Assembly: GCA_051530055.1 (NCBI GenBank)
Contig: CM121342.1
Location: 2,108,001 to 2,172,000, forward strand
Length of the DNA stretch: 64,000 nucleotides
Direction of reading: 5' to 3'
DNA from: Neoechinorhynchus agilis
Taxonomy: Eukaryota; Acanthocephala
Shown: one piece after another, positions 33,655-45,904 of the stretch
Position numbering within the stretch: the first letter of the stretch is position 1
Layout of the letters: each line of letters starts with the position of its first letter
Translations under genes and position numbers: made by a program
The notes under the pieces: generated by a model
Databases searched by the model: none
Told to the model about the DNA's origin: nothing
What the model saw: only the letters and a program-made list of their open reading frames with translations

Positions 33655-36543
33655 ATGGATATTCCTCCAACAAATACGAGTAGCTCTGTGTGGATGTTTA
33701 AAGATGGAAATGTGGGAGTTAGGCAGGTTTGTCAATTAAAAACCGTTATTTGTAACGATTTCAAATGCGTCATGATATTATTGAGTTTTTTACGGAATCT
33801 TTACAAACGTTGTTTTTTAGTCATAAGCTGCCGATAAGTCGTTACGTGGTTTTTTACTTTTTCCCCAAATGTGGAACTTTAAGCCATAGGATCATTCACA
33901 CCACCGCTCTGGATCACTGAGCTGCCGCCCTGGTGTAATGGTCGAAAGGAAGGATGCAGCGTTCCCTCGTTGCACAGCCAGACTTATGTTTTGAAGGGAA
34001 GAATGTCCTCTGATCGCTAGTGATTCGTTTTTTACCTAGTGTTCGTATTCATCGTATTCATTGTGTGTGTGGTCGTTGTGAAATTTTTAGCATGCACCAT
34101 AATGACTGGTTGTTCGGTGTGTCCAGCGTTAAAAATCGAACCTTAGCTCAGTCTTAATTTTTTTGTGAACACATTGAACACAAGACGTTTAAACCATAAA
34201 CCATCTATATTGAGCATTGTATTCGGGTGGTTAGGGTTATGTTGTTGTTTAGGTTGCTTGTCGATACCCTAGGGGGATCGCGTTAAAGACGAATTTCGAC
34301 TTATTGTGAACCTACGGGGTTGACGAACTCGAGTTCCATAGTCAAAACGAAACAAATGATTTGGTGTGCGTTGTGACAAATTCCTCTGTAAATTTTTGTT
34401 AGATTGAATTGATAAAATGACTCTGATTCAATCAATCGAAATATCCATCGTCTTTAACGCGATCGCTCCCTCGAGTGTAGACAAGCGACCTAAATAACCA
34501 CATAAACCATCTATTTGCTAATTTATTTAGGAATCTGATGAAGATCCTTCGTTTTTCTTTAATAAGCGCATAATCATCGGGGTTTCTTGTGATAAATTCA
34601 TCCTTACGCTATAATTATTGTTGATCTTGAAGTAATTGCGATAAGAAAAAATTAATGAACCGTTTTCTCTAAATGTCACATTTAATACAACTTGTGTTTG
34701 TCGAAAAAATAATTAAAATAAAACGGAAAAGTAACCGCACTGTAGTATATGTGTGTGATCTTCGTTTTCAAAGAAGTCTAATTAGTTACATCGTCTTTCC
34801 TAGTCGATTGCTAATAATTCGGAATCACAATTTCCAATCATGCACACTCTGAGGAATCACACGTTTGAGTCGGGTAATCAAATTCCAGAACAAGCGAACT
34901 CGGAGGATGGCCGTCTTCATCGACAAATAAACGCACTACCCGTTTGTGATCTTCAAGAAATATTGGAGTTTGCCGGCGCGCCTAGGCAAGGCATTCACAG
35001 CCAATTAATTGAACGTTGCATTCACTTAATGTACCAGCAACCACAAATACTGAACTATAGACAGAAAGTCGATCAAGTGTTCACTTATAGATACACAACT
35101 GAAACGGGATCTGTGATTTGGCCACTATTACCTAAACCGATCATTCTTCCCAGTCCACCAGCAATAGTGCCAAATAGTCAACAACCCAAAATTGAGTATC
35201 GTACATACCCGCAATTCCACTTTGAACCTCTTTGCTTCTACGATATTTACGCTCAATTGACCACACCGATCTCATTGTCACCGTCATGTGGGTGTCGCCT
35301 AAAAGCCGGAATTCCATTTCGGTCAAGTTTACAATTCAATCTTACTCTACAGCAATCGCAAGAGATATCATCGACGCAACATCTAAATCTCTCAACAAAT
35401 CCTGTAAACGAACCTAGTTCATTCGAGTGCTTCTATGATATTATCATCCGTTTCTGTAAAGTACCATCCCAAATGAATCGAGTTTCAGTTATTAGGCCAA
35501 TTGAAGTTCAAGATAGTCTTCCGCCTAATCTACAAATGGTTGTCAATGGCCACCAAATAGCACTTCCTCCTGTGAAACCCAGTTGTCGGCCTGAAGGAGA
35601 CATCCTTAGAGTTTCAAAAGCTATTCCAATCACACATCTAGTGAAACATGCAGAAAGTTGGAACGTTGTGGACATCGCGTGGACCACTCCACAACGACTT
35701 GAAGTTGGACATAGCGGTCAATACGCAGCCGGTATTTATATGCTCAGGAAAGTAGATTTAAAAACGATGATAGATCGGGTAAAATTATTGCCTCGGATCG
35801 ATCCTGCAGTCACACGTTCAATGATTATCAATAAGACAGATCCGCAATCCGGGGAGGTGGTTTCAGACACACTTCTCGTTTCTCTAAAATGCCCGTTGTC
35901 TAAGATGATTATGACGCTACCAGTACGTGGATGTGATTGTAACCACATTCAATGTTTTGATTACGAATGCTACATCCTTATGAATCAAAAACGACCCACG
36001 TGGATGTGCCCCGTTTGTAATGAGCGGGTTCTCTTTAATCGACTGCAGATTGATGGGTTCCTTGTTGCTGTCCTCGCTCAATTTAATCATCTCGTCGCCA
36101 ATACCGTTCAGTCTGAAGAACGCGACTGTATGCATGAAGTAGAATTTGATAGGTTCGCGAATTGGCGGGTGGTTTTACCACAACAACAAGCACAATCGAC
36201 GTCTTGTGCTCTTTCCAACAACCAGAAACGTCCGGATGCCGATGAATGTGTCGTAATCGATTCTGGAGATGAAGATCATCCATCACAAGCGCCTATAGAC
36301 CAGCCGGTGGCAAGCCAATTTTTCGGTCAATTGCAACCAACAACAACAACGGTGATGAATCAGATTGGACAATCCCCTCCGCCATCATCCACCAGTAACC
36401 ACGCATTAAAAGAAGATCAATCAAGTAAACTAACTCCAACCAGGCGGACACGTAAACCTGTGAAGCGAAGGTCTCGAAAGTTGGCGAAACCTCCGGAAAA
36501 TCAAAAGAAGGATCAGAGTATTGATGTGATCACCCTGGAATGA
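33655..36543 (+). CDS. PIAS: E3 SUMO-protein ligase, PIAS family (Siz/PIAS RING)
   Basis: The large exon (34804-36543) contains the open frame with an internal ATG at 34840. A short upstream exon, 33655-33726 (MDIPPTNTSSSVWMFKDG...), ends at a GT donor and joins in phase 0 to the acceptor TCTTTCCTAG at 34803, giving about 603 residues; starting at 34840 gives 567. In the longer form a SAP-like helix pair lies at about 66-98 and the PINIT domain at about 165-335 (VVNGHQIALPP followed by a PIT motif). The SP-RING is at about 383-430 (SLKCPLS, GCDCNHIQCFD, WMCPVC), and an acidic SUMO-interacting motif CVVIDSGDED at about 505. The C-terminus is basic. It would transfer SUMO from UBC9 to nuclear substrates. 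AATAAA lies at 36576. The first intron (1077 bp) is full of repeats. The family call is secure; the first exon is inferred. Confidence 0.88.
33895..34030 (-). mobile_element. RLE-LINE 3' fragment in PIAS intron 1
   Basis: This aligns with the 59260-59400 piece of the same family (shared CTGGATCACTGAGCT.CCG, GGTGTAATG, GGATGCAGC, GCACAGCCA, ATTATGTTTTG-type blocks). It represents the C-terminal IQRGNA region, decayed, about 135 bp. Confidence 0.65.
34195..34520. repeat. Inverted pair of a dispersed repeat in PIAS intron 1
   Basis: 34195-34310 and 34395-34515 are imperfect reverse complements. Shared landmarks are GTTTAGGT.GCTTGTC, GATCGCGTTAAAGACG and TTTCGA. The same unit recurs at 60655-60770 (TGATTCAATCAATCGAAATA, GTCTTTAACG, GACAAGCGACCTAAA) and, with further sequence, at 51.0-51.16 and 51.75-51.9 kb. 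It is non-coding and MITE- or Penelope-terminus-like. Confidence 0.75.
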
Positions 36544-39500
36544 ACCGTGTATTTGATTTTTCCTTATGGTTGCTTAATAAAAAAATTTGGAGCGAAAGGT
36601 TTATGGGCTTTGTGAAAAAAAGAAAATGCTCACATCGGAACTATTTCAACTGTTTCCCCTATTTCATCGTATATCTGTCGGGGGTAAAATTAAAAGTTAC
36701 AGTGAGACTTCAGGAAAAGTATCTTTTAGAGATCTGTGAATTTCGATTCTATACCACAGTACGTTTAACGCTAACTAACCGGTTCCACCGTTGCAATTCA
36801 TGTACACCAACGGTTACGGTCAAAAAAGTTGAAATGACTCAGAATTAACGGAGTTTGTATTGACGAATCTACGAGGAGGTTATAAAGGTTTCCGAAAATG
36901 TAGTGTATCCACGTATTCCTTAGCCGCTATTTTATTTATATTTCCTTTCAATTCCGGCTTCATTATCTTTAATGATAGTGAGTAACAAAATGTTCGGCAA
37001 TCAATGTTTCAAAGAACCTCGAAATCTGGTGAAGCAAATGCAAATTAGAGATTGTGGTTTATGATTTCGGATTTAAAATCACAATAACTACACTTTGAAA
37101 CTAAAATACATTTATGAAGATAAGTAATGCAGTAAAAGTTCAAGATTGCCGATTTTACTAGGTCCAAACGGAAATATATTCTTGTTGTTTGTGCATGAAA
37201 TTGCTCTAAGTCCAGATAAATTTTTCGAATTCTTCGTTCGCTCTCCGAATATCACAAACTAGCAAGTTGAGAAAAGAATGGACAGTTTATTCCACGATTA
37301 GAAAATGACGATAAAATAAGTGATGATTGCACTTATGGGTTCAATTTATTTCTACTTTGCTAGGAGCAGCGAACCAACATTTTATATTTCGAGTCAAAAA
37401 ACGTCTGAGAGACATAAAGTATTATTGGGGAATAGATCTTTATCAATAATTAGTGCTTGCAAATTGAAATTTATTGTTCCGCGGATAATCCCACAGCATT
37501 TTTTATCGATTTTTTGTGAAGCTTTAATACATTGAAATATTCATAGTGTTCAACAATTTTACAATCTAAATTTGTCCGAGAATTACGGTCTTAATTTGCT
37601 TTCGATAGCAATTGTACTTTGCAACAATTCTAATGGGAAAATTGCACTTTTTGCACCGGACTGGGATGATGTAAAGATTTTCATTGAATTTGTTGTCGAA
37701 TCTGCTTTTTATTGTGACTTAAAAAATTATAATATTCCCCTACCACGAAAACTGTTTAAGGGTGCCACCGCGAGATCTTCCAAGATTTGAAAATTTACAC
37801 TTCTTTTAAATAGCAAAGGTGGGCACAAGTTAATCGGCGGACGCGATCCATCAGACCTTCCACTCTAAACCCAGCTGCATTCGTAAATAAATTGGATTGA
37901 TAAGCATTTTATTAAGATCTAGAATCGACAATAAGGTACGAATTGAAGCTTCAAAAGAGCATCGAACATGACTGATAATCGTTCAAAACGTACGGATTCA
38001 AAAATGAAATACACACTATTTTTAGGGTGAATTAAGATTTAAAAGTAATTCATCAATACTTGCTAAACACCATTTAAAAGTTGATTTCGAACAACAGTGA
38101 ATTTAATTGAGTCGTTCAGGTAAGAGGATCAACCATTCGTGCTAAACTAAGCGTAAAAAAATAGAATATTATAACAGCTTTAAGCGATTGTACGATTCAC
38201 CAATGGCATATAATAAGTTTGAAAAGACCATAAAAAACTTCATACTTTTTCGAGCCTTGCGACTACAAAAGCTCTAGGGTAGAAGATGAGGTAGCGTTGT
38301 TGTCATCGCATGTCTTTATACGAAAAAAGTCTCTAAGTTAAGTTCAAATCGTGGACAAATTTGGGTTCTAAATTCTCAGTTACAAAAAAAGGACGATTTT
38401 GATTCTCCATAAAGAATCACTAAAGCATTTTTATTATTTTGCTCTAAGGTTAACCGAACGCCGATCAATTGACGATTGGTCAATATGATTGAAATCATTA
38501 GGATATAATATTTGAGAAAAATGCGAGACTTCAAAATATTTAATATCGAATATAGTTTCAAATTTGTTTGTTTATGACGAAAAAAATTTAACCTCCATAA
38601 ACGAACATAAATAATTCAATCTTCAAACAGTTTCAAATTTGAGCATTTGCGCAAATCATCATTAGTCGCACAATTGCATTTCAACAGTTGAAACACTTAC
38701 AAAGAAGTTCGACAAATTATTCTTTAATCTGTTCGCAAATTATAAAAGTTATTCTTGGGAAAGGAAACAAATAAATATTTTTACAAGACTTCTGACGACA
38801 AAAACTGCTTCTTTTACATTCAGTCAACTGCTTCTTTTTCAGTGATGTAAAACAACTAAATTTATAGGGCTTTTAAATGAGTGTTTTGCTAATAACACTT
38901 GTGGGAAACGAATATTGAAAAATGAAAGGGAAACTAAAGAAATAAATATTTTATGTGACGAAATTCGTCGCTAGTGGATTCTTGGTGAGAACAAAATTGA
39001 AATCATTATTTGTTCAACATAAAAGAAGGTTTACTTTTAATAATCTATGATTGAATTGATTTTAGACTTTCATCCCTGCTTTTAGTTAATATGTGACAGC
39101 CCAAAAAAAAATTTAAGACACAAAAGTTTATTTTTAAATATGTGGCAAGTTCAATTTGGCGTATTTATAACCTTCGAAACCAAAAACCTCTTAGGTAACA
39201 CAGAAATCGGATTTTGGCACGTTGAAATGACCCCACGGGATCGATATCTTACGATTTCATTGATTCAGAAAATTTATATTATTAAATTCCTAAAAGCGTT
39301 AGAGAGGACTCTGAATTAAAATTAGCAATTAAATTTAAGCGCTTTGAGTAGGTGCTAATTTAAAATTTTGCGGTTATGAACTCGTCTCGTAGACTTCCCA
39401 TTACAGCACTTGTCGGCCCTAGAATATCTTCATCATCCCTCTTTTATTTTTGTTTTATTTTAATCCACGTTTATCTATATTTCGATCGAGTTTTTCAAAC

Positions 39501-40197
39501 TGGACAATGCAACGGCTTGGTAAACTTGTGTGCTCGAATACTCCCTAATCAGAAAAGAAATGGAGTATTGCGGTATATTGAAAACCATGTAAAGATACGT
39601 AGGTGGCGCATTCGTGACAACAAGCGTAGATTCATGAAACATCGTTCTTAAAGAATGACAGGGTAAATGCATTGGGCTTAGTAAAAGTGATGGTTCATTT
39701 TTTGTTGTTTACAAACTAAACATAAGAAAGATAAGCGAAATACAAGTGTTGAATCTTAAAAAGAAGTCATATAAAAAGGGTTTTGGCAGCTCGACATTGT
39801 GCCTCTCAGTGGCTTGACACTTCTCCTTAAGTCACTAAGAGGAATAGATCTATGAGGCGCAGAGTGCATTGATATACCTTCTAAAAGTCAACGTTTTCAG
39901 ACTAAGGCATTCTCAAGAAAACCCGATTAAAAGTTCGAAGGCATAATACCGCTAAATTACCACGGGTCAGTCTAAACTATTAAGAAAAATTTAGTAAGTC
40001 TTTAAGTCGCTTTCTACATCAGTTAATAGTTCTAAACTAAACCTTTTAAAAGTCGATTGTAAAATTCTCAGTAAATATTTTAATTAACCTCAATGTAAAC
40101 GCCCGAAAATGTTAACTTTGAGAATGAGTAAGAGCGCAACTGTAGAGACGTAAAAACGGGCTTGACTTTTTCTTTTAACTTTTTTCTTAGATAGTGA
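36544..40197. other. Intergenic, no recognised gene
   Basis: AT-rich sequence with the PIAS 3' UTR at the left end. Open frames stay below about 105 codons and none shows a domain. The best ATG frame (39376-39651, 91 codons, one hydrophobic segment then a basic tail) could be a small protein, but nothing supports it. The last 25 bases (CTTTTAACTTTTTTCTTAG, ending at 40190) are a good 3' splice site immediately before the FLVCR start. Confidence 0.4.
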
Positions 40198-41678
40198 ATG
40201 ATTTTGAATGACAGGCCAAAATCCAGCGATACAAACTTGCTTTCGAATTCTCGTGAGCAGAATGAAAACACGAACCAAAACATGTCGACTGAAACAAAGA
40301 TCGGCGAGGATCCTCGCAGGTTTCTAATCCTACTTCTCTTCCTTGTTCTGACAGGTTCCAACGCATTCCAATGGGTACAATTCACAATCGTAAGTGAGCA
40401 AGTCAAAATACTATACAACTCTACTCTTCCTGTCAATGGACGACAATTCGCAATTGATACAACAGCCACTGTGTTCATGATTTCTTACTTTATTCTTATT
40501 ATTCCTAGTCATTTTCTAATGGAAGGAAAAAGCCTTAGAACCAGCATTATTCTTGGATCCTGTTTGAACGCTATCGGAACCGCAATAAAATGCGTTGCCC
40601 AACATTATTTGTCGTTTGGTGCACTAATGTTCGGCCAGGTCATCTCAGCCGTTGCTCAAACGTTCACTCTTAGTCAGCCATCCCATTTAGCTGCACTTTG
40701 GTTTCGTCAAAACGTAGCATCCCTCGTAGCATCGATAGGCGTCTTCGCCAATCAACTTGGAATCGCTTTTGGGTTCATCATCCCCAGTGTTTTAGTCAAT
40801 AGAGTTGAAGGAACATACAATAGTGCCCATATAAGCGACGAAGTCTTTAATGGACTTAAAAATGCGATGATGTACGGAGTAGCTGTGCCGCTGTGCGCCA
40901 TCGCCGGTGTTAATTGTTTACTAATTGTGATATTCTTTGCTGATAAACCCAAAATACCGGCCAGCAGAGCTGAACTACAACGTGTCGAAAACAAAGTAAG
41001 CGTCCGAAAAACCTTCAAAGACCTAAAGGGTTGTCTGATAAACGGTTTAAAACAAAAAATCTTTAAGTTCGTCACACAAACCCTGTACTTACAAGGAGCT
41101 TCATTGCGCTTTTCTTTACTTATGGACTCGTTACAGGCGTATTTTACGCTATTTCGGTAAATGTCCATAAATACTACGAGCAAAACCATCCAAATGACAA
41201 AAATGCCGCTGGTATCGTCGGTGTCATCATTGTAGTCAGCGGACTTGTTGGAAGTATATGTGCCGGAGTTATATTAAGTTGGTCAAAAGAGTACAGAATG
41301 GTTTCTATTCTTACCTGTGTGTGCAGTCTCATCTTTATGATCATTTATTCGGCCACTCTCCATCTTAATGTTTTTATTGGCTACGTCGTTTCCGCCTTAT
41401 TGGGATTTACGATGACTGGATTCTTACCAATCGGATTCGAACTCGCCGCTGAAATCACTTATCCGATCATGGAGGACATTTCCAGTGGAGTTCTTAACTG
41501 GTCGGCGCAAATATTCGGAATAGTACTTACCTATTCGCATGCAGCGATTCTCGAAAACTACAAATCTGTTCCGTCTAACATTTTCCTCTGTGTATGCCTC
41601 TTGTTGGCTGTCATTGCGTCTTTCTTTGTCAAAAAGGGTTATAGGAGAATGGAAGCTGAGAACAAGGCCGACCGATAG
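40198..41678 (+). CDS. FLVCR: FLVCR/SLC49-family major facilitator transporter (one frame break)
   Basis: From the ATG at 40198 the frame has a polar N-terminus, then TM1 with RRFLILLLFLVLTGSNAFQ, closely matching the FLVCR signature (RW..LL.F...SNAFQWI). TM2 follows (MISYFILIIPSHFL), then SLRTSIILGSCLNAIGT. About six N-terminal helices end near 41000. The second half (about 41100-41678) reads SFIALFFTYGLVTGVFYAI and five further helices, but in another frame. The switch lies near 41065-41095, where no intron of plausible length restores the phase, so a 1-nt indel, assembly error or pseudogenisation is likely. FLVCR proteins move heme, choline or ethanolamine across plasma or mitochondrial membranes; the substrate here is unknown. 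A splice acceptor ends 7 bases before the ATG. An alternative start is MSTETK at 40282. Confidence 0.82.
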
Positions 41679-42539
41679 CATTGTTTTCCATATACAAAAT
41701 GAGAGTTGGTGTTTTTAAGACAATAAATTAAGTGGATATACATAATTGTTTTTTAATCTTAAATATACGTTTTCTGATAAGGCAAATGTCTATCTCCATA
41801 ATATTCATAACCTTGGATACATCCACGAATAAGCCTAAAATTGAACTTAAACCTTAGTTTGATGTGCATAGTTCAATCAATTAAAAAGATGATGAAAGCT
41901 TTGGTCTATGTAGAACGCAAAGCTCAAATACACAGGTAATCGCTGACGAAATCGACATTCTGTTCAATACCTCATTTTCTTTACTTTAAAGCTTTTATCT
42001 TCAACAAGTTGATTACGGGAATCCTGAGTAGCACAATCTGTTTATATGAGCAAGTAGTGGACAAGAAGTATTTTTGATACAGTTAAATTTTCTACAACCC
42101 AGTTCTTAGGTTTCGTCCTTACTAATCTTCCATTGATCGATTTTGCGTAAGGAAATTTAAAATATCATGTAATATTCAAGTGCCCACTTATTCATAGAAG
42201 GAAAAACATCGATCGTTTCGTGTTTTATACGAGTTAGAAACTAATTAAACTAAAGCCTATCAGGAACGAAACGAAACGACGTCATAAGGTTCATGTTAAC
42301 GTTTTCCGCGTGATGTTGAATAAAAAAACCATTTTTGTGCGGCGACAGTGGATTTTTCGATCTACTGATGCCAGATACCATAACACTGAGTACTTTTAAA
42401 AGTGACAGAACGTAGTCTTATACGAGACGAATAGAAAAAAGAATTTAAGATCTTATTATTTTTTAAAAAGTCAGTGATCCAAACAGAATTGGCTAATACT
42501 TGATTAGTAATAAATTGAACAGGCAGACCAGCGTAATCT
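41679..42539. other. Intergenic, no recognised gene
   Basis: An AATAAA-like signal (CAATAAATTAAG, about 41722) follows the transporter. The remainder is AT-rich, with only short open frames and no RNA gene visible. Confidence 0.4.
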
Positions 42540-42975
42540 TCTATTTTAAGGTTTTTTTCTAGCAAGCCGGTTTATTTCATATTATTATTAAATTTTTTGT
42601 TTGTCCCTTCTTGCCCGGCTTATTTTTAGGCATAAAGCCAAACCAATTACATCAGAGAAGTGATATAACCACATAGTCTCAAATGCACGATTAAAAGTTT
42701 GTTCATTCCTACGGATTCTCAGATACCTCCCGAGGAGGTGCGACTCATCAGTGAGTTTCCTCTCTTCGGCGGTATTTCGTCCTCTTTAGTTGTGCGTCAT
42801 TGTCGGTAACGGATTCGAACCAGTTGACTCTTAACTTGGATCAAGAGCATTAGTCTACTGTACAAACTCAGCCAGTTTTTCGACTCAGGGTAAGCGCTGT
42901 ATTCCATTTTAAGTTTTACTGGCAAGCCGATTTGCTTCATATCATTATTAAATTTTAGTTTGTCCCTTTTTTTAA
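42540..42975 (-). mobile_element. tRNA-derived SINE-like unit between direct repeats
   Basis: On the minus strand, 42880-42805 resembles a tRNA: an A-box-like TGGCTGAGTTTGTACAG (42874-42858) and a B box GGTTCGAATCC (42821-42811), about 37 bases apart, followed by tRNA-unrelated sequence. It does not fold as a standard tRNA with a clear acceptor stem. The unit lies between imperfect 70-bp direct repeats at 42540-42612 and 42902-42975 (sharing GCAAGCCG.TTT, TTCATAT.ATTATTAAATTTT, TTTGTCCCTT). A short CCTCC/GGAGG palindrome sits at 42725-42740. Confidence 0.55.
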
Positions 42976-43030
42976 AGGAAAAAAGTTATTTAATTATAAA
43001 TTAATTAACAAAAGTTAACTTATATTATTC

Positions 43031-45904
43031 TCAATTGTCCTTCACCGTCCCCAAGACACTCGCTGCGTTTCCTCGCTGGATAGCCAAGGATATGTTCTGC
43101 ACTAGGAACGAGCGAGCCCTCCTGTCATTGGTCGAGTTGATCAGTCGATGCCCCAGTTCGAGAACAAAACTCCTCGCCGCACGTCCGAAAGCTCCTAAGG
43201 TTTCCACTGCGAAGGGGACAAAATGATAAGAATTTGTAAAATCGGCGTATTTTGCAACCTTACGAAGCTCAGCTGCTGATGCGGCTCCCCCAGCCCCGGA
43301 GGATGCATCTCGCCGATTGCTGGCTGCAAGGGAGTCGACGCATGTTGCGTCCCATATTAGACATCTGCCCCTGCTCCAAGGAAAAACGGTAACTCCATCC
43401 GGCCTACGGCCATCGATCCTGCAGATGTTGCTAGGCTCGAGGATATTCGGAGAGTTAGCCGTTTTCAAAGCGCGGCTCAGCAATGCGTTTATTTCGGTGT
43501 GTCTAGCAAAACGGCCACTTGAGCGTTTACAGGCTAAACCGTGCCTGCCCGAGGGGTCGACTTCCGTCCCGCATCGGCAGGTGTGAGGGATACAAACCGG
43601 GAGCCCGAGCCTTAGGGACACTGCGATTCTGAGAGCCTCGCCGTCTAATCTCGAACCGATATTTGCTGATGGTACAGCTTTCAACCAGGCGCCGAACTCT
43701 TTGCAGGAAACTGCAGTTAATCGCGTTCTATCCACGTCGGAGAGCGAGTCAAAAAGTGAGGTGTGAACACGCTCCACTAACGGAATGTCCCACGATTTCT
43801 GTTTTTCCGGGAGGTCTGGAATCTTGTCGAGGTTAGACAGGGACATCCAAAGATGAAGAGCGGGCTCCAGGCTGATGTCCTCCTCAAAATTATGTTTCAA
43901 AATCAATCTGGAAAGGCGCTTGGACCTACTAAGAGACGATAGAAAGGCTAGAAGCGCAATGGCTGAGCTGGCACGAATACCGATCCCTCCGTAGCTTGTG
44001 GGCAAAGATGCATGGGTCCAGCCAGTGTCGGGGAGCTTAATATTAAGGATCTTGCATAGACCATCCCTTAAAGAACCATCAATCTCTCTCAATTCGGGCT
44101 GACATTGAAAGGAAGGGGTTGACCGCAGTTTATGGAGGATGCGTGGAATGAAGATGCAATTTTTTAAAAGGAAGATAGCATCGTGAGGGAAAAGTTCAGA
44201 GGCCCTTGAACAGATGAGATCAATGGAAGGTCTGATTTTCCTGATATCAGCCTGCATATTCTCCTCGAGAACGCAGCTTCCCAGCAGTTCTAAGCTGGAC
44301 TTGGAGATAAGTCGGATATTAGGTGCGGCCTTTTAAAACTCTCTCAAAATTTGTGCACGTTCCTCGTCCCCACAGTTCAAAACCAAAACTTCGCACTTGC
44401 TTGGGTTCAGTTTGAGGCCAATTTTTTTACATTCTTCTAAAAGAACCGTTATATCTTGTAGGACTTCAGACGGGGAACCTCCTAGAGTAGCGTCATCCAG
44501 ATACCAGGCGTTGAATGGTGATCGAAGAGATTGCGTAAGATTGTTTGTCGTCAGAGCAAAACCTAAAGGCCCCAGAGGGTCCCCTTGCTGCACACCCGAT
44601 CGAGACCAGATTAGTTCATTATTATATACGAGCGAGGTGTGAGAGCAATATGCTGACTGAAAGTAGGGGAGAAGCTCTGGAATAGTGTTTCCGACTGTTG
44701 AGATTAAGATGCCTCGATCGATAGTGTTGAAGGCATTTGCGAAATCGCACTTCAGGATTACCTGAACGTCCCTACCAGAATTAATAAAAGAACGCAGCGT
44801 GTGGACTATAGCCTCTGCTCCACAAGGAGAGCAACATCCGAACTGGACGGGCCTAAGGATCTGGCCTGCTTTTTCCGCGACCCTTTTTGACAGAATCTTT
44901 CCGGTGAGACGGCGAAGGGTAGTTCCGATTGCTATGGGACGAATCCCACCGTCCTTCTTATTAAGGGCACACAGGAAAGCCGAAAACATGAAGTGTATTC
45001 CAGTGGCATTCGTGTCGCCTCGAGCGATGAGGTTCACTATAGTGGTCAAAGCCTTGGCGACTTTTTCCGCAGCGCAATGCGCTCCCCCCGAGATTAAGTC
45101 CTTTAGATGTTGGGGTCTGAGCCCGTCTAGACCGTGACTTGAACCGCCGGCGAATGAGGAGAGGGCCCTTTTGATTTCGACCACATCTATCGGTTTGAGA
45201 TCTATCGGTGAAGGGGAATGTGAGCTAGGAGGTGGTGGTACGGCTGAAGGTGGGTGTTTTTCCCGCAAAGCGTTCAAAGTGGTAATTGTGTCCCCCGCAA
45301 AAGTATCCGCTGATGAGAGAAGGCGCACGGCTCCACGGATGTCGCCGTCGGACAACTTGGCCGATACGCGTTCTCCTAAGCGTCTAGATGAAAAACGACG
45401 AGGACCTTCAGATTTCGTCGAAAGGGATGTTGGATCCTCGGCAGATTTGAGCACAGCGAGGAAATTATCAGGGAAGTTGACGACTCTGGACTTGACAATT
45501 GATGTCAAGGATTCCTCTGAGGACTCACCGGCGAATAATACGAGTCGAGGGAAGGCGAACAAACGCATCCAGGATATTGCGCTATTATTACAGACACATT
45601 CATTTAACAGGTCCGCAAATGCGGAACCTACTTGGTACCGGGCGCCTTTAGGAATTCGTTTGAGGACGTGATTGGGAAGGACACGAAAAAGTTTCACAAT
45701 TAGAGGAAGATTTTGTGAATCAAAGTCAAGTTCACAATTTGGGGGGGAAGAGCTGATATCTTCAGGGGACATGCCCGACCCTTCGCAGCGTGAAGAACGG
45801 TTCGTGACACTGACTTTTTTTAAGCAGATCTTACACAAACCTGTGGAAACCTTGGAGGCGGACGTAGCATCGATGCCGGAAGAAGTAGGTTCGCAAAAAG
45901 ACAT
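43031..45904 (-). mobile_element. RLE-LINE, nearly intact (958-codon frame with one stop)
   Basis: From the ATG at 45904 to the stop at 43031 the minus strand is one frame, interrupted only by TAA at 44335-44333. The N-terminus has a Cys-rich finger (CKICLKK...RCEGSG). RT motifs follow: GGIRPIAIGTTLRRLTG, QFGCCSPCGAEAIVH, LKCDFANAFNTIDR, GVQQGDPLGPLGFAL and WYLDDATLGG, the catalytic box being YLDD. After the thumb (ASLPTSYGGIGIRAS) comes a Cys/His cluster (CRCG, GRHGLAC), RH, RRPDG and IWDATCVD, matching the C/H-PD-D layout of restriction-like endonucleases of R2/NeSL-type LINEs. It ends with YHFVPFAVETLG and ISLAIQRGNAAS. No apurinic endonuclease is present. I infer an early-branching, possibly site-specific LINE; the clade is not settled. 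Confidence 0.87.

Noticed and set aside
39376-39651. 91-residue ATG ORF as a host gene
   Set aside because: One hydrophobic stretch and a basic tail, but no splice signals, homology or conserved motif that I can point to.
40752-41189. 145-codon minus-strand ORF opposite the transporter
   Set aside because: It is antisense to conserved FLVCR coding sequence and has no domain.
42725-42775. Hammerhead ribozyme at CTGATGAG beside the SINE
   Set aside because: CTGATGAG is present but no GAAA box follows the CCTCC/GGAGG stem at the right distance.
42800-42885. Functional tRNA gene on the minus strand
   Set aside because: A- and B-box-like motifs are present but no standard acceptor stem or complete cloverleaf can be drawn, and the unit continues into SINE-like sequence.
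44397-45671. Several plus-strand ORFs of 80-166 codons
   Set aside because: They are shadows of the RLE-LINE frame on the minus strand.
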